Source: Lumbricus terrestris
Lineage: Eukaryota > Annelida > Clitellata > Crassiclitellata > Lumbricidae
Assembly: GCA_949752735.1 (NCBI GenBank)
Contig: OX457037.1
Location: 12,018,358-12,082,357, forward strand
Length of the DNA stretch: 64,000 nucleotides
Reading direction: 5' to 3'
A program made the translations under genes and the position numbers. Below, piece after piece: positions 23,185-33,910 of this stretch (position 1 is its first letter; every line of letters starts with the position of its first letter). Under the pieces are notes generated by a model, which did not search any database, had not been told where the DNA came from, and saw only the letters and a list, made by a program, of their open reading frames with translations.

Positions 23185-23547
23185 CAGCGGTTCCCAACCC
23201 GTGGCCCGCGGGCCAAAATTGGCCCGCCAGACCTCAGAAAATGGCCCGTCGGGTCTCAGAAAATGGCCCTCATATCTCAGAGAATTATCAAAAATATATG
23301 AAAAAATTTACAATTTGGACAGGAATAAAACACATTATTATTTTCTATTGGAAATTATTTTATTTTAACATCGATAAACAACATCAAACATTCTATTTTG
23401 AATCAATTATAACAATTTTATATGCTTTTAGTTAATACAAATTTAACCTCGTGGCCCCCTAATGTCCTTCAACTAAGAAAAAGTGGCCCTCGTGTCCTCC
23501 AACTTAGAAAAAGTGGCCCACAAGTCAAAAAAGGTTGGGAACCACTG
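23185..23547 (+). mobile_element. hAT-type MITE, 363 bp, perfect 8-bp TSD
   Basis: Termini CAGCGGTTCCCAACCC and GGTTGGGAACCACTG, a classic hAT end type; ttctaact flanks both sides (23177-23184, 23548-23555). Internal 'agaaaaagtggccc' repeats. Confidence 0.9.
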
Positions 23548-23577
23548 TTCTAACTGTTCTCGACTGTCTTAATTGTT

Positions 23578-23660
23578 ACTGTTTAAAGATGATTAGTGTC
23601 GCCCTCCTCTTTTATCCAGACGTGGGACTGGCAGAGTACAACCAGTAGCGAAGTTTTATC
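23578..23660 (-). repeat. Dispersed repeat copy (family of 6045-6300)
   Basis: Minus strand reads 'actctgccagtcccacgtct', 'ggataaaagaggagggcgac', 'actaatcatcttta'. Confidence 0.65.
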
Positions 23661-25649
23661 GACTGTGACTATATCATAGTCTACCTAAGTCGGTAAGCAA
23701 GTAAGAAGAACCAAAGTTCGGACCCTATAGACTTGGCAGTAACCTATAGCTGTAGGCCTAACCTGTAGATTCTAACATAGGGCCTAGCCTAAGCTTATAA
23801 CACAGCTTAGAACAATTTGCGGGAAGGGCATTCCCTCACGTTCTCTGCCCAACCTAGCAGAGAGTAGGCCTAAGTTAATTATTCCCTCCACAGGATTCAT
23901 AAGTATCATAACTCTGATTTCAGTCTGACTCAGGGTGAGAATTGCCTTTTTTAACCCCCCCCCCAACTCCCCAAGTCTTCTTAGAACCCATAGTAAAGTC
24001 TGTTTTTCACACCCTAATTTTAAGCGGATCATAGTCCAACCCACCCCAGTTATTTTTCCACTATTCTCACACTGGTCTGACTACCTAAAGGCCTATTAGG
24101 CTACTACGCCCTGCGCTTATCAAAAGTATAGGTCTAATATTGGGCTATAATTTTTGTGTTCAATTAAAAATGCAGCCCGCGCTAGACGTTTCTTCAGAAA
24201 TGTGCTAGGCCCTATATAGGCCTGTTGCTCTCAATTCGCCGAATTGTTGGAACTTATTATATTATTAGCCTAATTAAGAGTGAAAGAAAACGAAAAAATT
24301 ACTGTTAATTGGTCAGTTTCACTAAGCTTAGACATATTTGTCAGTTTCAACAAATCCTAATAATTTTTCATAATAGGCCTACGTACGCGATTGCCTGTTC
24401 TGTGAAATATGCAGCCATCGATCCATGTGAACCTGGACCATCGCACAGGTGTTTGGAGCGTTCTCTAATCAACGTAGTTAACCTTGCGAGGTCACTGAAC
24501 AAGATCCGTTTCAGATAAATAACCTGTAACAGTTATTACTTCCTTCGAGTGACAGCCATAAAACGCATCGCCAATTACGCTGAAGCCCTAACCCAAGTGC
24601 CAATTATCTCGAACCAGTCATGGGTGACGAAGCGAATAGGTCTAGGCCTACCTCTAACCATTGTGAGCAGAACCAACGCCTCAACTGAAAGTGGTCGCGA
24701 TTAGAATGATTCTCACCACCTTCCTTTAGGTTCATCAATTTGAAGTAATTCACTCATTTCATAGATTTATATAACGCTCTTCAAGACCATCTGATCAATA
24801 TAGTGGCCTTTACAGCAGGCTTTACTCAGAAGCGATCCCGACTCAACCCCGGCTAAAGAGAACAGTCCTAAGAGTAGAGTAGGCTCTATAGGCATTAGAC
24901 GTAGGCCTAGTTCCATATGAAACCCATTCCACATGGCAAGGCTAGCGACAGAAAGGCGCGGCGGCGTGACGGCGCTACGTAATAGGAAGTGTGCGACCGG
25001 GGGACAAGAAGCTCACAGCATACTCGTTCGCTCAGTTAAACGTGGAACTAATATCAAAGGGGTATGAAACTGCAACCTCCCAGCCAATCAGAGATTGTAT
25101 TTTCTTATGCGGCACGGGCGATGCATGTTAGGACTACTCTATCTGGGTAAACAGCAGGGTAATTTCCAACTGAGTTGCATCGATTTTTAGTCGTAGGCCT
25201 TTGTCTATACTCTCTGCACCATAGGCCTAGTCCCAGCTAGGCGTAGCCTAATCGCCCAAAACTTCGTCTAAATTTCTAATCACTTCAATCACACAGATCT
25301 TCCCTAGAACACATTTTATTAAGTTCGCAAGCTCTCCCAAGCTTTAAATTAATTCGCTTTTCGCAACGGCAGTGGTAAACAAGCAAAAAACTGGAATGGC
25401 CGGGTGAGGCCATCTCATTAAAGTCCCGATGCTGAAACAACCAATAATTATTATCAATATTCAATAACCTAATACCCGCTCAATAGTCCGTTAGTCTTTC
25501 TCCCAAAAATTTCTTTTAAAAAAACCCGTAGCAACTCCGGTTATTCGAAAGCTGGTCACCTGTATGCTACTTTTTCTCTCACCATTTCCCGCTGCATTGA
25601 TTGAAAGCTTGAAACCTAATGGGGGGGGGGCGGCACGTCCTGTGCAAAT
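23661..25649. other. Gene-free sequence
   Basis: No supported exon. A GC-richer patch around 24945-25020 with 'aggaagtg' could be a promoter-like segment, but no gene could be attached to it. Confidence 0.45.
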
Positions 25650-25657
25650 CTCTGGAT

Positions 25658-25819
25658 CAGGGCGGTTTTAAGGAATTTTTACTCCTTCGTTCTTTTCCCA
25701 TCATCCATGGTAAATTACTTCCAATCGGAGTACAATGACCTTTTTTGCTAACTTTAACTATACAGAAGTGCTTCTACAACTGCACATTTTGTGTACAACT
25801 GCACATTAAAAAAGCCCCG
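25658..25819 (+). mobile_element. hAT-type MITE, 162 bp (inverted partner of 26594)
   Basis: Starts CAGGGCGGTTTTAAGG and ends AAAAAGCCCCG. Flanks ctctggat and ctctgaat match 7 of 8. The interior ('gtaaattacttccaatcgga', 'agaagtgcttctacaactgc') is the reverse complement of the second copy. Confidence 0.75.
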
Positions 25820-26143
25820 CTCTGAATGGAGGATGGCTGGATTGGCCCCATGAATCCCCTGCCCTGTGCTTGGCTTTCGAGTGGCGTTTTTAAATTTGGG
25901 GATAACGATTACACCCATTGCCTTGTCCGCATCCAGATGACCCTTCCTTCTATCCTTCTGGATGTCTGTAACGGACAATTCTTCTCCTTCCCTCAGCTAT
26001 GCAACCACACATTCATGCAATTACTCTCACTTCACGATTTCTTCATTCAATAATTCTCTTCCTACATTCTTCATTACTTCATTCCTAATTTGTTGTCCTA
26101 AATTTGTTGTCCCGTTTCCTTAAAACTTTTCTTTTTCCAAGGG

Positions 26144-26215
26144 GATCTTCGCACTGGGAGCGCCTCTGATTAGGTTGTACTGTGAGAGGCGCTTTATAAA
26201 TCCAAAAATAGTATA
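26144..26215 (+). mobile_element. Retroposon 3' tail ('gcgc..tataaat' type)
   Basis: 'gagcgcctctgattagg' then 'gagaggcgctttataaat', the same arrangement as the end of the LINE fragment at 31820-32065. Confidence 0.5.
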
Positions 26216-26585
26216 GCATAAAAGCACAACTCAAAGGTGAATGTAGGTCAACTATTTGTGTGGCACTGTGTCAAGTCAGAAAGATTGTCCCTCAGAGTTA
26301 AGTAGCCAAAAGCAATTCACAAATCACAACTCAATATTTACAATTTATTCGGTTTAGTTGTACTTAGCAGAAAAGAAAAAAAAACTGCTGACAGGAAAAC
26401 ACGCTAATTGTGTGATCTTATTGTACAGGTGGCAGTGTGGACTTCAAACTCAATGAGTGCAGATTAGACAGTTCCAGTAAACGGCGCAATAACTATCTTG
26501 ACAATAATCAGACAACGTCAAGACAGCAACAACCAACAACACTAAAGAACTGCACTACTGAACTATTCTGTGCTCTAGAAGCTCA
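26216..26585. other. Gene-free sequence
   Basis: Nothing recognised. Confidence 0.4.
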
Positions 26586-26593
26586 GTACAATC

Positions 26594-26754
26594 CAGGGCT
26601 TTTTTTGTACACAAAATGTGCAGTTGTAGAAGCACTTCTGTACAGTTAAAACTAGCAAAAAAGGTTATTGTCCTCCGATTGGAAGTAATTTACAATGGAT
26701 GATGGGAAAGGAAAGGAGTTGTGCAGTTCTAAATATTCCTTAAAAACAGCCCTG
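26594..26754 (-). mobile_element. hAT-type MITE, 161 bp, perfect 8-bp TSD
   Basis: Plus-strand ends CAGGGCTTTTTTTG and AACAGCCCTG; gtacaatc flanks both sides (26586-26593, 26755-26762). Same family as 25658-25819, inserted in the opposite direction. Confidence 0.85.
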
Positions 26755-26762
26755 GTACAATC

Positions 26763-27770
26763 TGTAATAAATAGGCCGGTATGCTCAGTCATACAGCTTA
26801 CACAGGTTTGCCGAACTATTTCAGCCTAAGTTGGACATCGTACACGACATACAGACTCAGAATGCAACCAAAAGTGACAAAATAAACACAAACAAACTGA
26901 GTAAGAAACATGGATCAAGTGTCTGTAGTTATACAACCATATGAACAAAAAATTGTAATTGCAAGTTGAAATAGTGCCACTGCTAGACACACACACATCA
27001 GAGGTGCTCCAGACCAATTAGCAATGCTTCACTGCCTCGTTTCTTACACATACGTACACTGGCTGTAGATTTCCTTCATACGCAAGCATACACATTTAGG
27101 TTGACCCTCTCCTCTCCAAAAGCCTATACTAAATAGACGGTGCCTAACGCAAACAGAATGGCCTTCAAGCGTCTGCAGAAAAATGAAGCAAATTAGATTG
27201 TGGCTGTGGAACACTTTCATAGCAAAGCAAAATCAACAGCTTATTCTGGTCAATTACCAATTGATAAACGCTGAACTAAACTTTTAATGGTTTTCTTCAT
27301 CAGTTTCTCATTCCTTAACTTAGGCATCTCTTTCCCCAGAGCTTCTGCACAGAGATTAACTCTGGGGGAAAAGAGAGGCAATATACAAAGATATATAGAT
27401 ACGATACAAACTTGTATCACGTCAGACCATGCCAATACGATACAACCTAAAGCATGCTTACATTCCGCAAATGGCAGAAAATGAATATCTATATATTCCC
27501 AGTGGATTTAAAACAATGAGAAACTGAAATACAAGATATGTTTTGATCAACAGAACCGGTCACCTAAAAGAAACTGGACAATGCAACACATCATTTCTCA
27601 GATTGACAAACAAGATGAATAATTTGCCGATGATGAGACAACTACCGATACACTACAACCGAAAATTAGCTTTTAATTACCACAAAAAAATTAGCTTTTA
27701 ATTACCACAAACTAGCGCACTCATATAAACAGAAACTCGGTTTTCACTAAAGAGTTATGCTCTCTCTGCC
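26763..27770. other. Gene-free sequence
   Basis: No supported exon. Region lies downstream (3') of the minus-strand RS/RG gene. A duplicated 'ttagcttttaattaccac' at 27665-27710 would read GTGGTAATTAAAAGC on the minus strand and includes an ATTAAA variant poly(A) signal; this is only a possibility. Confidence 0.4.
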
Positions 27771-27779
27771 CGTATACAA

Positions 27780-28125
27780 TTCAAAGTTCTTGGTTTGAAT
27801 CTAGAGTCTCAATTGGGTCTAGCTCAGAAGTTTCCTTGTGATCTCCTGCTTCGTCCCTCCTCTGCCAGCTCATTGTGTCCTCTTAGATCCTCTGACCAGC
27901 TTCACCTCTTTGTTCCCTGCATCGCAACTTCCATGGCTCTATCCAGATGCTTGCCTGCATAGGTCCCTCTCTAAGTAATGGACATCTACAATAAATTCAC
28001 TTCGTCTTTCTCTCTGGAAGTCTCATCTTTCTATCGCCTCGAATCCTCAAATCTCGGGGTTGATCACATTGGGAGTGCATCTGAAAGGTGTTTGCTGAGA
28101 GAAGCGCTTAATAAATAGTCACATG
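27780..28125 (+). mobile_element. Decayed non-LTR retrotransposon 3' end
   Basis: One frame near 27878-27945 reads 'LRSSDQLHLFVP', a conserved stretch at the C-terminal side of CR1/L2-type RT proteins, followed by a tail with 'gagagaagcgcttaataaat'. No continuous frame. Confidence 0.45.
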
Positions 28126-28382
28126 CAATATTAGAATACAATAAAACTGGCAACCAACTCAAAGCATCTGCCATTACATGAGAACTCCTAAACAAACTAC
28201 ATAATAGACTTACAATGAACATAAAACGAGGCCTTTCCATTGATCGCGATTCAAAACAGAGGCGACAACACAGAGGATTCGAGCGGTACAGAAAAAGCGA
28301 AACTGTTCAAACTACCTCCACATCAACTCAGAATTTATCAGAACCTTAAAAGGTTTTGCAAATGTCAATCGACAATTCGCTG

Positions 28383-28610
28383 TCACTGGCGGCCAGCTCC
28401 CCTCCGAAACGCCATCCCACGTGGAAAGCTTGCTCGGGCAAATCGACGTCCGGGAAAATCCCGTGGCAGTCCTCTTCCGCCGGATGGAGCAGGCGGTGGA
28501 TAACGGCGTCCTCGGAACAAAGTGGAAGAGGTGGAGCGGTAGCTGAAGTCACGTCTCGGAACAGCGAATGGTCTTTTGAATGCAGACATACCTGGTCGGA
28601 AGTGATTGCC
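28383..28610 (-). CDS. RS/RG-rich nuclear protein, exon 7 (terminal, stop)
   Basis: Acceptor 'gttttcttag' precedes 28610. The phase 0 frame opens with 'GNHFRPGMSAFKRPFAVPRR', continues as an arginine/glycine/phenylalanine-rich tail ('GGRGLPRDFPGRRFARASF') and ends in TGA at 28383-28385 (75 codons). Exon 6 ends in phase 0, so the join is consistent. RG/RF-rich tails usually bind RNA or are arginine-methylated; that role is inferred. An overlapping longer frame (28346-28765) does not fit the splice phases and has no family resemblance. Confidence 0.7.
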   Translation of the reverse strand, partial: GNHFRPGMSAFKRPFAVPRRDFSYRSTSSTLFRGRRYPPPAPSGGRGLPRDFPGRRFARASFPRGMAFRRGAGRQ

Positions 28611-29026
28611 CTAAGAAAACAATCCGAAAATAAACAGTCCAATAATTTTTGTAGTCTATTTATTTCAATAATTTTTAACGAAATAAAATAAACAGCCTTT
28701 GCACAAGAAATCCATATACAGTAAGGATTTCTCATTGTATGAGAAAATTTATTCATATAGCTCATTCATTTCATCTCTCAAACACAGGTTTATCTAAATG
28801 ATGTAAGCATGTAAGCAAGTGACTTCAGGTAAGCACAGAATACGAGATTAAGACAGTAAGAGACAAAGAGACAGACAGTGAGATATGGACACACAGAGAG
28901 ACAGAAAGACAGAAATCATATTATAGTATTCATAATGCATGTTTCAAACGCACTGATTATGAGTACACATATCCGGTCATTTTCACTGATGTCCAATCAC
29001 GATCAAAGATGTAAGTTTAACGATAC

Positions 29027-29091
29027 CTCGGAGAGTCTGCGACGTTTTGGAGAGGTTTCTCTTCGATCTCTTGACTTGGATGGCGAGTTAT
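29027..29091 (-). CDS. RS/RG-rich nuclear protein, exon 6
   Basis: Acceptor 'ttgcatttgcag' and donor GTATCG. With the G left by exon 5 it starts GAT and reads 'DNSPSKSRDRRETSPKRRR' then 'LSE', a short RS segment and probable nuclear localisation signal. Length 65 bases converts phase 1 to phase 0. Confidence 0.65.
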
Positions 29092-29484
29092 CTGCAAATG
29101 CAAAGCATCACTCCTCATTACTTTTTGTCCAGTTGAAATTGTTTTCAAAGCAGCTGACACCGGGCAACACACGTTGTAAACGATAAAAATACACCATGTT
29201 CCATTGCAACAGACTCTGATGATGGCCTCCAATTATGGCCAGTCTTACAAGACAAACTCATCATTCATATAATCATAATTAACATTCATTTAACACGTTG
29301 ACCGCTGAATTGCTGTGTTAAATGACTCAATGGGGGACGTGTATACACGTCCCTCGCGGCCAACGTGTTAAGTCTTATTGAACATGACACAACAAGCCCT
29401 AACACTGCTCAAACTGAAGAAGGAAGATGCTGGAGCAGAGACAAGTGGAAGAGAAGGATCCGAGTGGACGATCCCTTGCTAAAA

Positions 29485-29680
29485 GGAGGACCAAAATAAA
29501 TGGCGTTCCCAAACGAAGGAACACCCACAGGCATTCCCACTGGGAGGAACACCCACAGGCATTCCCACTGGGATAAACGCCCACAGGCATTCCCACCTGG
29601 GAGGGAGGAACGCCCACAGGCATTCCCACTGGGAGGGAGGAACGCCCACAGGCATTCCCACCTGGGAGGAACACACACAG
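29485..29680. repeat. Minisatellite, ~26-32-bp units, in intron 5
   Basis: About six units containing 'cccacaggcattcccac' and 'gggaggaac'. It lies in the intron between exons 5 and 6 of the minus-strand gene. Confidence 0.85.
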
Positions 29681-29823
29681 AACGAATTACTAAGTAGGCA
29701 GGCAAGTAACAGGTTCTAAAGTATGCGGATAATTTCTGCACTCAATGAAGTCAAACGAACGGTCCACATAACTTTCTCAACAGAGGATAGATATATAGAT
29801 GAACGAAATAATGTGACACGTAC

Positions 29824-29903
29824 CTGCTGACCGTCGCTTAACCGCATCCCTTGCTGGTTCTTTGCCTGGTTTGTTACTGGATGGAAGGCCATTCTCAGGA
29901 GCC
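29824..29903 (-). CDS. RS/RG-rich nuclear protein, exon 5
   Basis: Acceptor 'tttgttgcactgcag' and a good donor GTACGT. In the frame required by exon 4 it reads 26 codons, 'APENGLPSSNKPGKEPARDA' then 'VKRRSA', with no stop; one of the other two frames stops at once. It leaves one base (phase 1) for exon 6. Confidence 0.65.
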
Positions 29904-30370
29904 CTGCAGTGCAACAAATATATATATATATTGCACAATGCACATGGTTCACAAAACACTAAACAAATACAGAGATGAAAAAAAAACAATCAATTCCAAT
30001 CAATAGCAAGGATCAACAACAAGTAATTATTCAAGTGCTGGACATAAGTTCTGCACTCTTTTAATCGCACCTCCATTTGTAGAACTGTGCATTCTCGATG
30101 GTAGGACCTTCGACTTCGAATGGCCTGCCCTTGACGATCCGCTCCCTATCTAGAACTCATTCTCAGGCATTCCTCTCTCTCAACTTAAGTCAGTTTTATT
30201 TATGCTTGAAGAGGAGCTATACAAATTCATTTACTGTATTTAATAAATAAAAATATAAAAACCGTGTTTAAGAAAGTAGAACAATCAAAAGCCAAAACAG
30301 AAAAATTAGACCCAAATATTAGAAGTGATTACAATTCAAAAGCATAGGAACTGTCTAAACTCTGAACAAC

Positions 30371-30499
30371 CTGTCACTTGGTTCAGCATTCTGCATCTTT
30401 CGTCGTCTTGCAAGGCTGTTGCGTAGGTCATCGGGGTCACGGGTGTTGACCCTTCTGTCAAAGCGCTCCCTGGGTCCCTCCTCATCACGTGACTGCGAC
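30371..30499 (-). CDS. RS/RG-rich nuclear protein, exon 4
   Basis: Acceptor 'gtcctttcag', donor GTTGTT (weak at +3). Frame: 'SQSRDEEGPRERFDRR', 'VNTRDPDDLRNSLARRRK', 'MQNAEPSD'. The 'DLR-x4-RRRK' pattern recalls the 'DLR..I.RRRK' region of BCLAF1/THRAP3 proteins; this is from memory and is not decisive. If the weak donor is not used, the frame runs five more codons to TAG at 30355-30357, giving an alternative short C-terminus. Confidence 0.65.
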
Positions 30500-30940
30500 C
30501 TGAAAGGACTGGACAGCAAATGAAAACCATTCAATTAATGCGAACAGAATCGAGTCAACATACAAAATAATATCTACTTTGTTTTAGACACCATCGAAAT
30601 GCCTTCAGCCACAAATAAAGCAAATATATATTTGTGATTTAGATGAAGAGATTATTAAAGAAAATCAATCTTCATACAGAAAGGTAGATCAACAACTATT
30701 ACACTTTATTTGTTTCAGTTAGCCAGTGGAAACCTTGCACAGGGAAAAATTTCTTTGCATGGATTTTTCTTTCTTCATTTTCAATCTGTTGCATTAAGGT
30801 TGTGCACACAGGGTCTCTTAAGTCTTAGTTATTTTGATATCGGAACACCCTCAACTGATACTTCATCAAACAGTAGTACCCCCCACTGCCCCAGTGCCAC
30901 GGAATTCGTGAAGCAAGACATTTGGAACTTTCTGACCAAC

Positions 30941-31078
30941 CTTCTGTGCTGAGAAACATCGTCGGAGTTATCAAAGCAGAACATTTCCTTTTCCGTGATC
31001 TTCGGCCGGTCCGGTCGGTCATCTTTGTCCCCAAAGTCACGCAAGTTCGATCGCAACTTGACGGCTTCTGGTCGACTC
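30941..31078 (-). CDS. RS/RG-rich nuclear protein, exon 3
   Basis: Acceptor 'gttgctgctag' and donor GTTGGT. The G at 31078 completes the split codon from exon 2 (AA+G, Lys). The frame gives 45 codons, 'SRPEAVKLRSNLRDFGDKDD', 'RPDRPKITEKEMFCFDNSDD', 'VSQHR', and leaves AG for exon 4 (AG+G, Arg). Both flanking donors in this part of the gene start GTT, so splice efficiency is uncertain. Confidence 0.6.
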
Positions 31079-31819
31079 CTAGCAGCAACATCAGTTTAGT
31101 TATTGTGCACGTACAATTGTACATATTAGTATAATAGTTATTGTGCACGTAAAATTGTACATATTAGTATAATATGAACGTAACTAAATAACCTCTGTCA
31201 GCTATCTAGCAAAAATGTATATAATGTGGCCCCAACAAGGTGGGACTCTGCAGTCCCTTCTGAGTTTCCTTTCGTGAGTCGTGACCGACCGATTATTTTT
31301 CTTAGTAGGACAAGATGTCAACCTGTTCACTTTCGGCTTAGTAAATTTATGGCTAGATTTATATAGCACCAAAGGTGGTGAAACTTGGAAGTCCAAGAGA
31401 TCTGAACAGTTGCAAAATGAGACATGCTGAGAATGCCAATCTAGCTGCTTATGCAAAAATAAAATTCATATTTGAAAGCATCATGTGAAATGTACGAACT
31501 GGCGTAAGTACACTTCCAATCCTATTTCCTTTTCCAACTCAAGAGAAATATGAATATGAAATCAACAATTGCAACAAAGTGCTTCTATTAATACCAATAA
31601 CAGACTAGCCTACATTATGCTTATGAAAGAGATGAAGCATGTATGGAAAAGATTCCATGAAAGCCTTTTACCAAATGCTACTACTGTATGTATAGTCATG
31701 CGACAACTACTAATTGACCCCCAAACAAGTGATAATAGAGGTCAAAGTAAACTAGCTACTAACATGCTGAACATAAATAAACTCCTTACTTTAACTTCGG
31801 CCTGCTCTGCTCTCTGTGC

Positions 31820-32065
31820 TTGATCTCTAGAGGTGACTATTTTGGGTTCACACACACGCACGGCCATCAGGCAGAAATGAGCTCGCTCTTCATTGTGGGT
31901 TCCTCTGTTTGGAACAGCCTCACCTATGGACTGCATTCCATTCCACAGGACTTATCAAACTCTTTATTTAAACTACTCGAGACTTTTCTCTTTGGCCGTG
32001 TACCAGTATGGAGCACCTCTGACTAGTTATCTTAAAGGGGCGCTATATAAATTCCTCAGATAGAC
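31820..32065 (+). mobile_element. Non-LTR retrotransposon (CR1/L2-like) 3' end
   Basis: The plus-strand frame ends with 'SSLFIVGSSVWNSLTYGLHS' and 'LFKLLETFLFGR', the typical C-terminal signature ('F.v.g..lWNsLp..lr....l..FK..Lk..LF') of CR1/L2/jockey-like ORF2 proteins. It is followed by 'gagcacctctgactag' and 'ggggcgctatataaatt'. It is 5'-truncated and lies inside intron 2 of the minus-strand RS/RG gene. Confidence 0.75.
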
Positions 32066-32096
32066 AGATTTATGATGTCTGACAATATACACTCAC

Positions 32097-33251
32097 TTCA
32101 CAGGTCTGTTCCTTATTCTCTCATCTGTGTCACCATGCGCATCCATATCTGGTGCTTCTCCAGCATCTCCCGCAGACGACACATCCGAAACAGCTCTGTC
32201 TCGATCCACCTCAAATTTCCGACCGCTCTTCCGTGCCTGGACACTGCTTCCGGATCCCTTTACAGGTCTTGAAATGGTCGCCTCGTTCGACGATTCACGG
32301 ACGATCTTCACGTGGCGCTCCTCGTCCGGATAGGCGTTTGATGCGCTCTCCTTGCGCACCACAACGTTCTGGTATTTCCGCGTCACGAGGATCTCCTCTG
32401 GTCGCAGTTCTCGGTCCAACTCGCTCTTCAAGCTCGTCGAAGACCTCACAGAATCTCTCCGAGTTTTCGAGTCCATCTTCGAAGGCAGGCGTGTTGCTTC
32501 GGCTGGCATCGGCGACTGCGGATGATTCTGGGAAGTGGAAGTCTTTCGAGGTCGATCGACAAGTCTCTCGTTTCTTCTCGGATCGCTGCCTACAAGACTC
32601 TTGTAGGTCGTTCGTGGATCCGGCCGGTCAAAGCTCCTACGCTTCGGAGCGACGTAAGCATCGAGCTTCGGGTTTCTTGTGTCTGGTTCCTCCCTGCGTC
32701 TGGGTGAACCCGGCCGCCTCACATCCACCCAATCTCCTCTGTCCCCTCCTCTGTCCCTGCTAAACCCGGGTCGGTGCATTTCCGGTCTCGGCTCGAATCC
32801 ACCCTGCCTAGACGACCGGCCTCGGTATGGAGTCGACATAGCTCTTTCCCCTACCTCGTAGGATGGGGCTGGTCGATTAACCGACCTACCGTCAAATGCT
32901 CCTCGATCAGGTTCATCAAATCTTCCGTTTCTGGCGTAGAAAGAGTTGTCGAACTCCCTTCTCATGGGTGGCTCATTCCGGCCAGGCATCTCTCTGTGGT
33001 ATCCAGATACGACGACATCACTACGACGCCTGTAGTCATCGTATCTCGGATCCGTCATCGACTGGCGCTCAGGCATTGGCCGAAATGAGGCCCTCGACCG
33101 AGGACTGAAGGGTCCTCCTCGTCGGTGAGAGACACCACGCTCAGTTTGCAAACTGCGCGGTGCACTGTGAGCAGACATGTTATACTCTGACGGCCAAAAT
33201 TCTCGCTTGCTGCCTGCCGGTCTTTCTTTCTCTTTCGAGTCGAAGTGTTCT
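32097..33251 (-). CDS. RS/RG-rich nuclear protein, exon 2 (largest)
   Basis: Acceptor 'tattctttaatag', donor GTGAGT. A completes the split Arg codon of exon 1, 384 codons follow, and AA is left for exon 3. The peptide is low-complexity and rich in Arg, Ser, Asp, Glu and Pro: 'EHFDSKEKERPAGSKREFW', 'RGVSHRRGGPFSPRSRASF', 'RRPGSPRRREEPDTRNPK', and a more ordered part 'RELRPEEILVTRKYQNVVV'. No RRM, zinc finger or helicase motif is visible. The assembled seven-exon protein is about 672 residues: RS segments, then charged linkers, then an RG tail. This composition is typical of nuclear RNA-processing or chromatin-speckle proteins. A distant BCLAF1/THRAP3-like identity is possible but unproven. Coding use is supported by six phase-compatible junctions. 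Confidence 0.75.
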
Positions 33252-33910
33252 CTATTAAAGAATATGGCAATGTTGGCACTAGTAAATAAAATGGCAAAGC
33301 AAAACAACAAAAGTCGTCAGCAAAGAAAACATTAAAGAAAAGAAGCCAAAATAAAACGAGAACGTGAGCCTTCGAAGACGGCCCCAAAAGGTTAAGATCG
33401 TGATGTTGTCTTTTGTTTTCAGCAGCTTGGTACTTTTGATTAGGTTTCCAATTCAGGAAATTCCCATCGCAACCTCCTCTTCTGTAAACAATCCGTGAGC
33501 CAAATGACTTCTCTCATGGCAATGAATGAGAACAATATAACCGTAGACTTCCATAAATTACATATATTTCCAGAATGATGCATCTGATATTCATGCAGGC
33601 TATGCTACTGAAATTAGTTAGGACTTTGCCAACAAAACGTATTGGGCAAAACAGTAGACAGCCTCCTGTTGCTCACTTTCATCCATTCTTTTTCCTTAAG
33701 CCACGGGTTACATTTAATTGTTTCAATAACCCAAATCCTCGGGTCATGGTGAAACGATAATAGCTGCATGAAGTCTTGTTAATGTAGTAAAAGCAAACAA
33801 CAACGATGAAATCACAATGCAAGCAGCCTTATTGGAATGTGGAAAGGATGATCCACCAATGTTGAGTTTTCTATACTGGTTAAATCAATAACATTCTCTC
33901 TTACACTCGA

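Noticed and set aside
28346..28765. 139-codon minus-strand ORF overlapping exon 7
   Set aside because: Longer, but not in the phase set by the upstream exons and without the RG-rich composition; a shadow of the true terminal exon.
31742..31936. Extra exon of the RS/RG gene reading 'DQAQRAEQAEVK' before a GTAAGG donor
   Set aside because: Its end phase (0) would force a stop in exon 3, while skipping it keeps all phases consistent; it also overlaps the LINE fragment.
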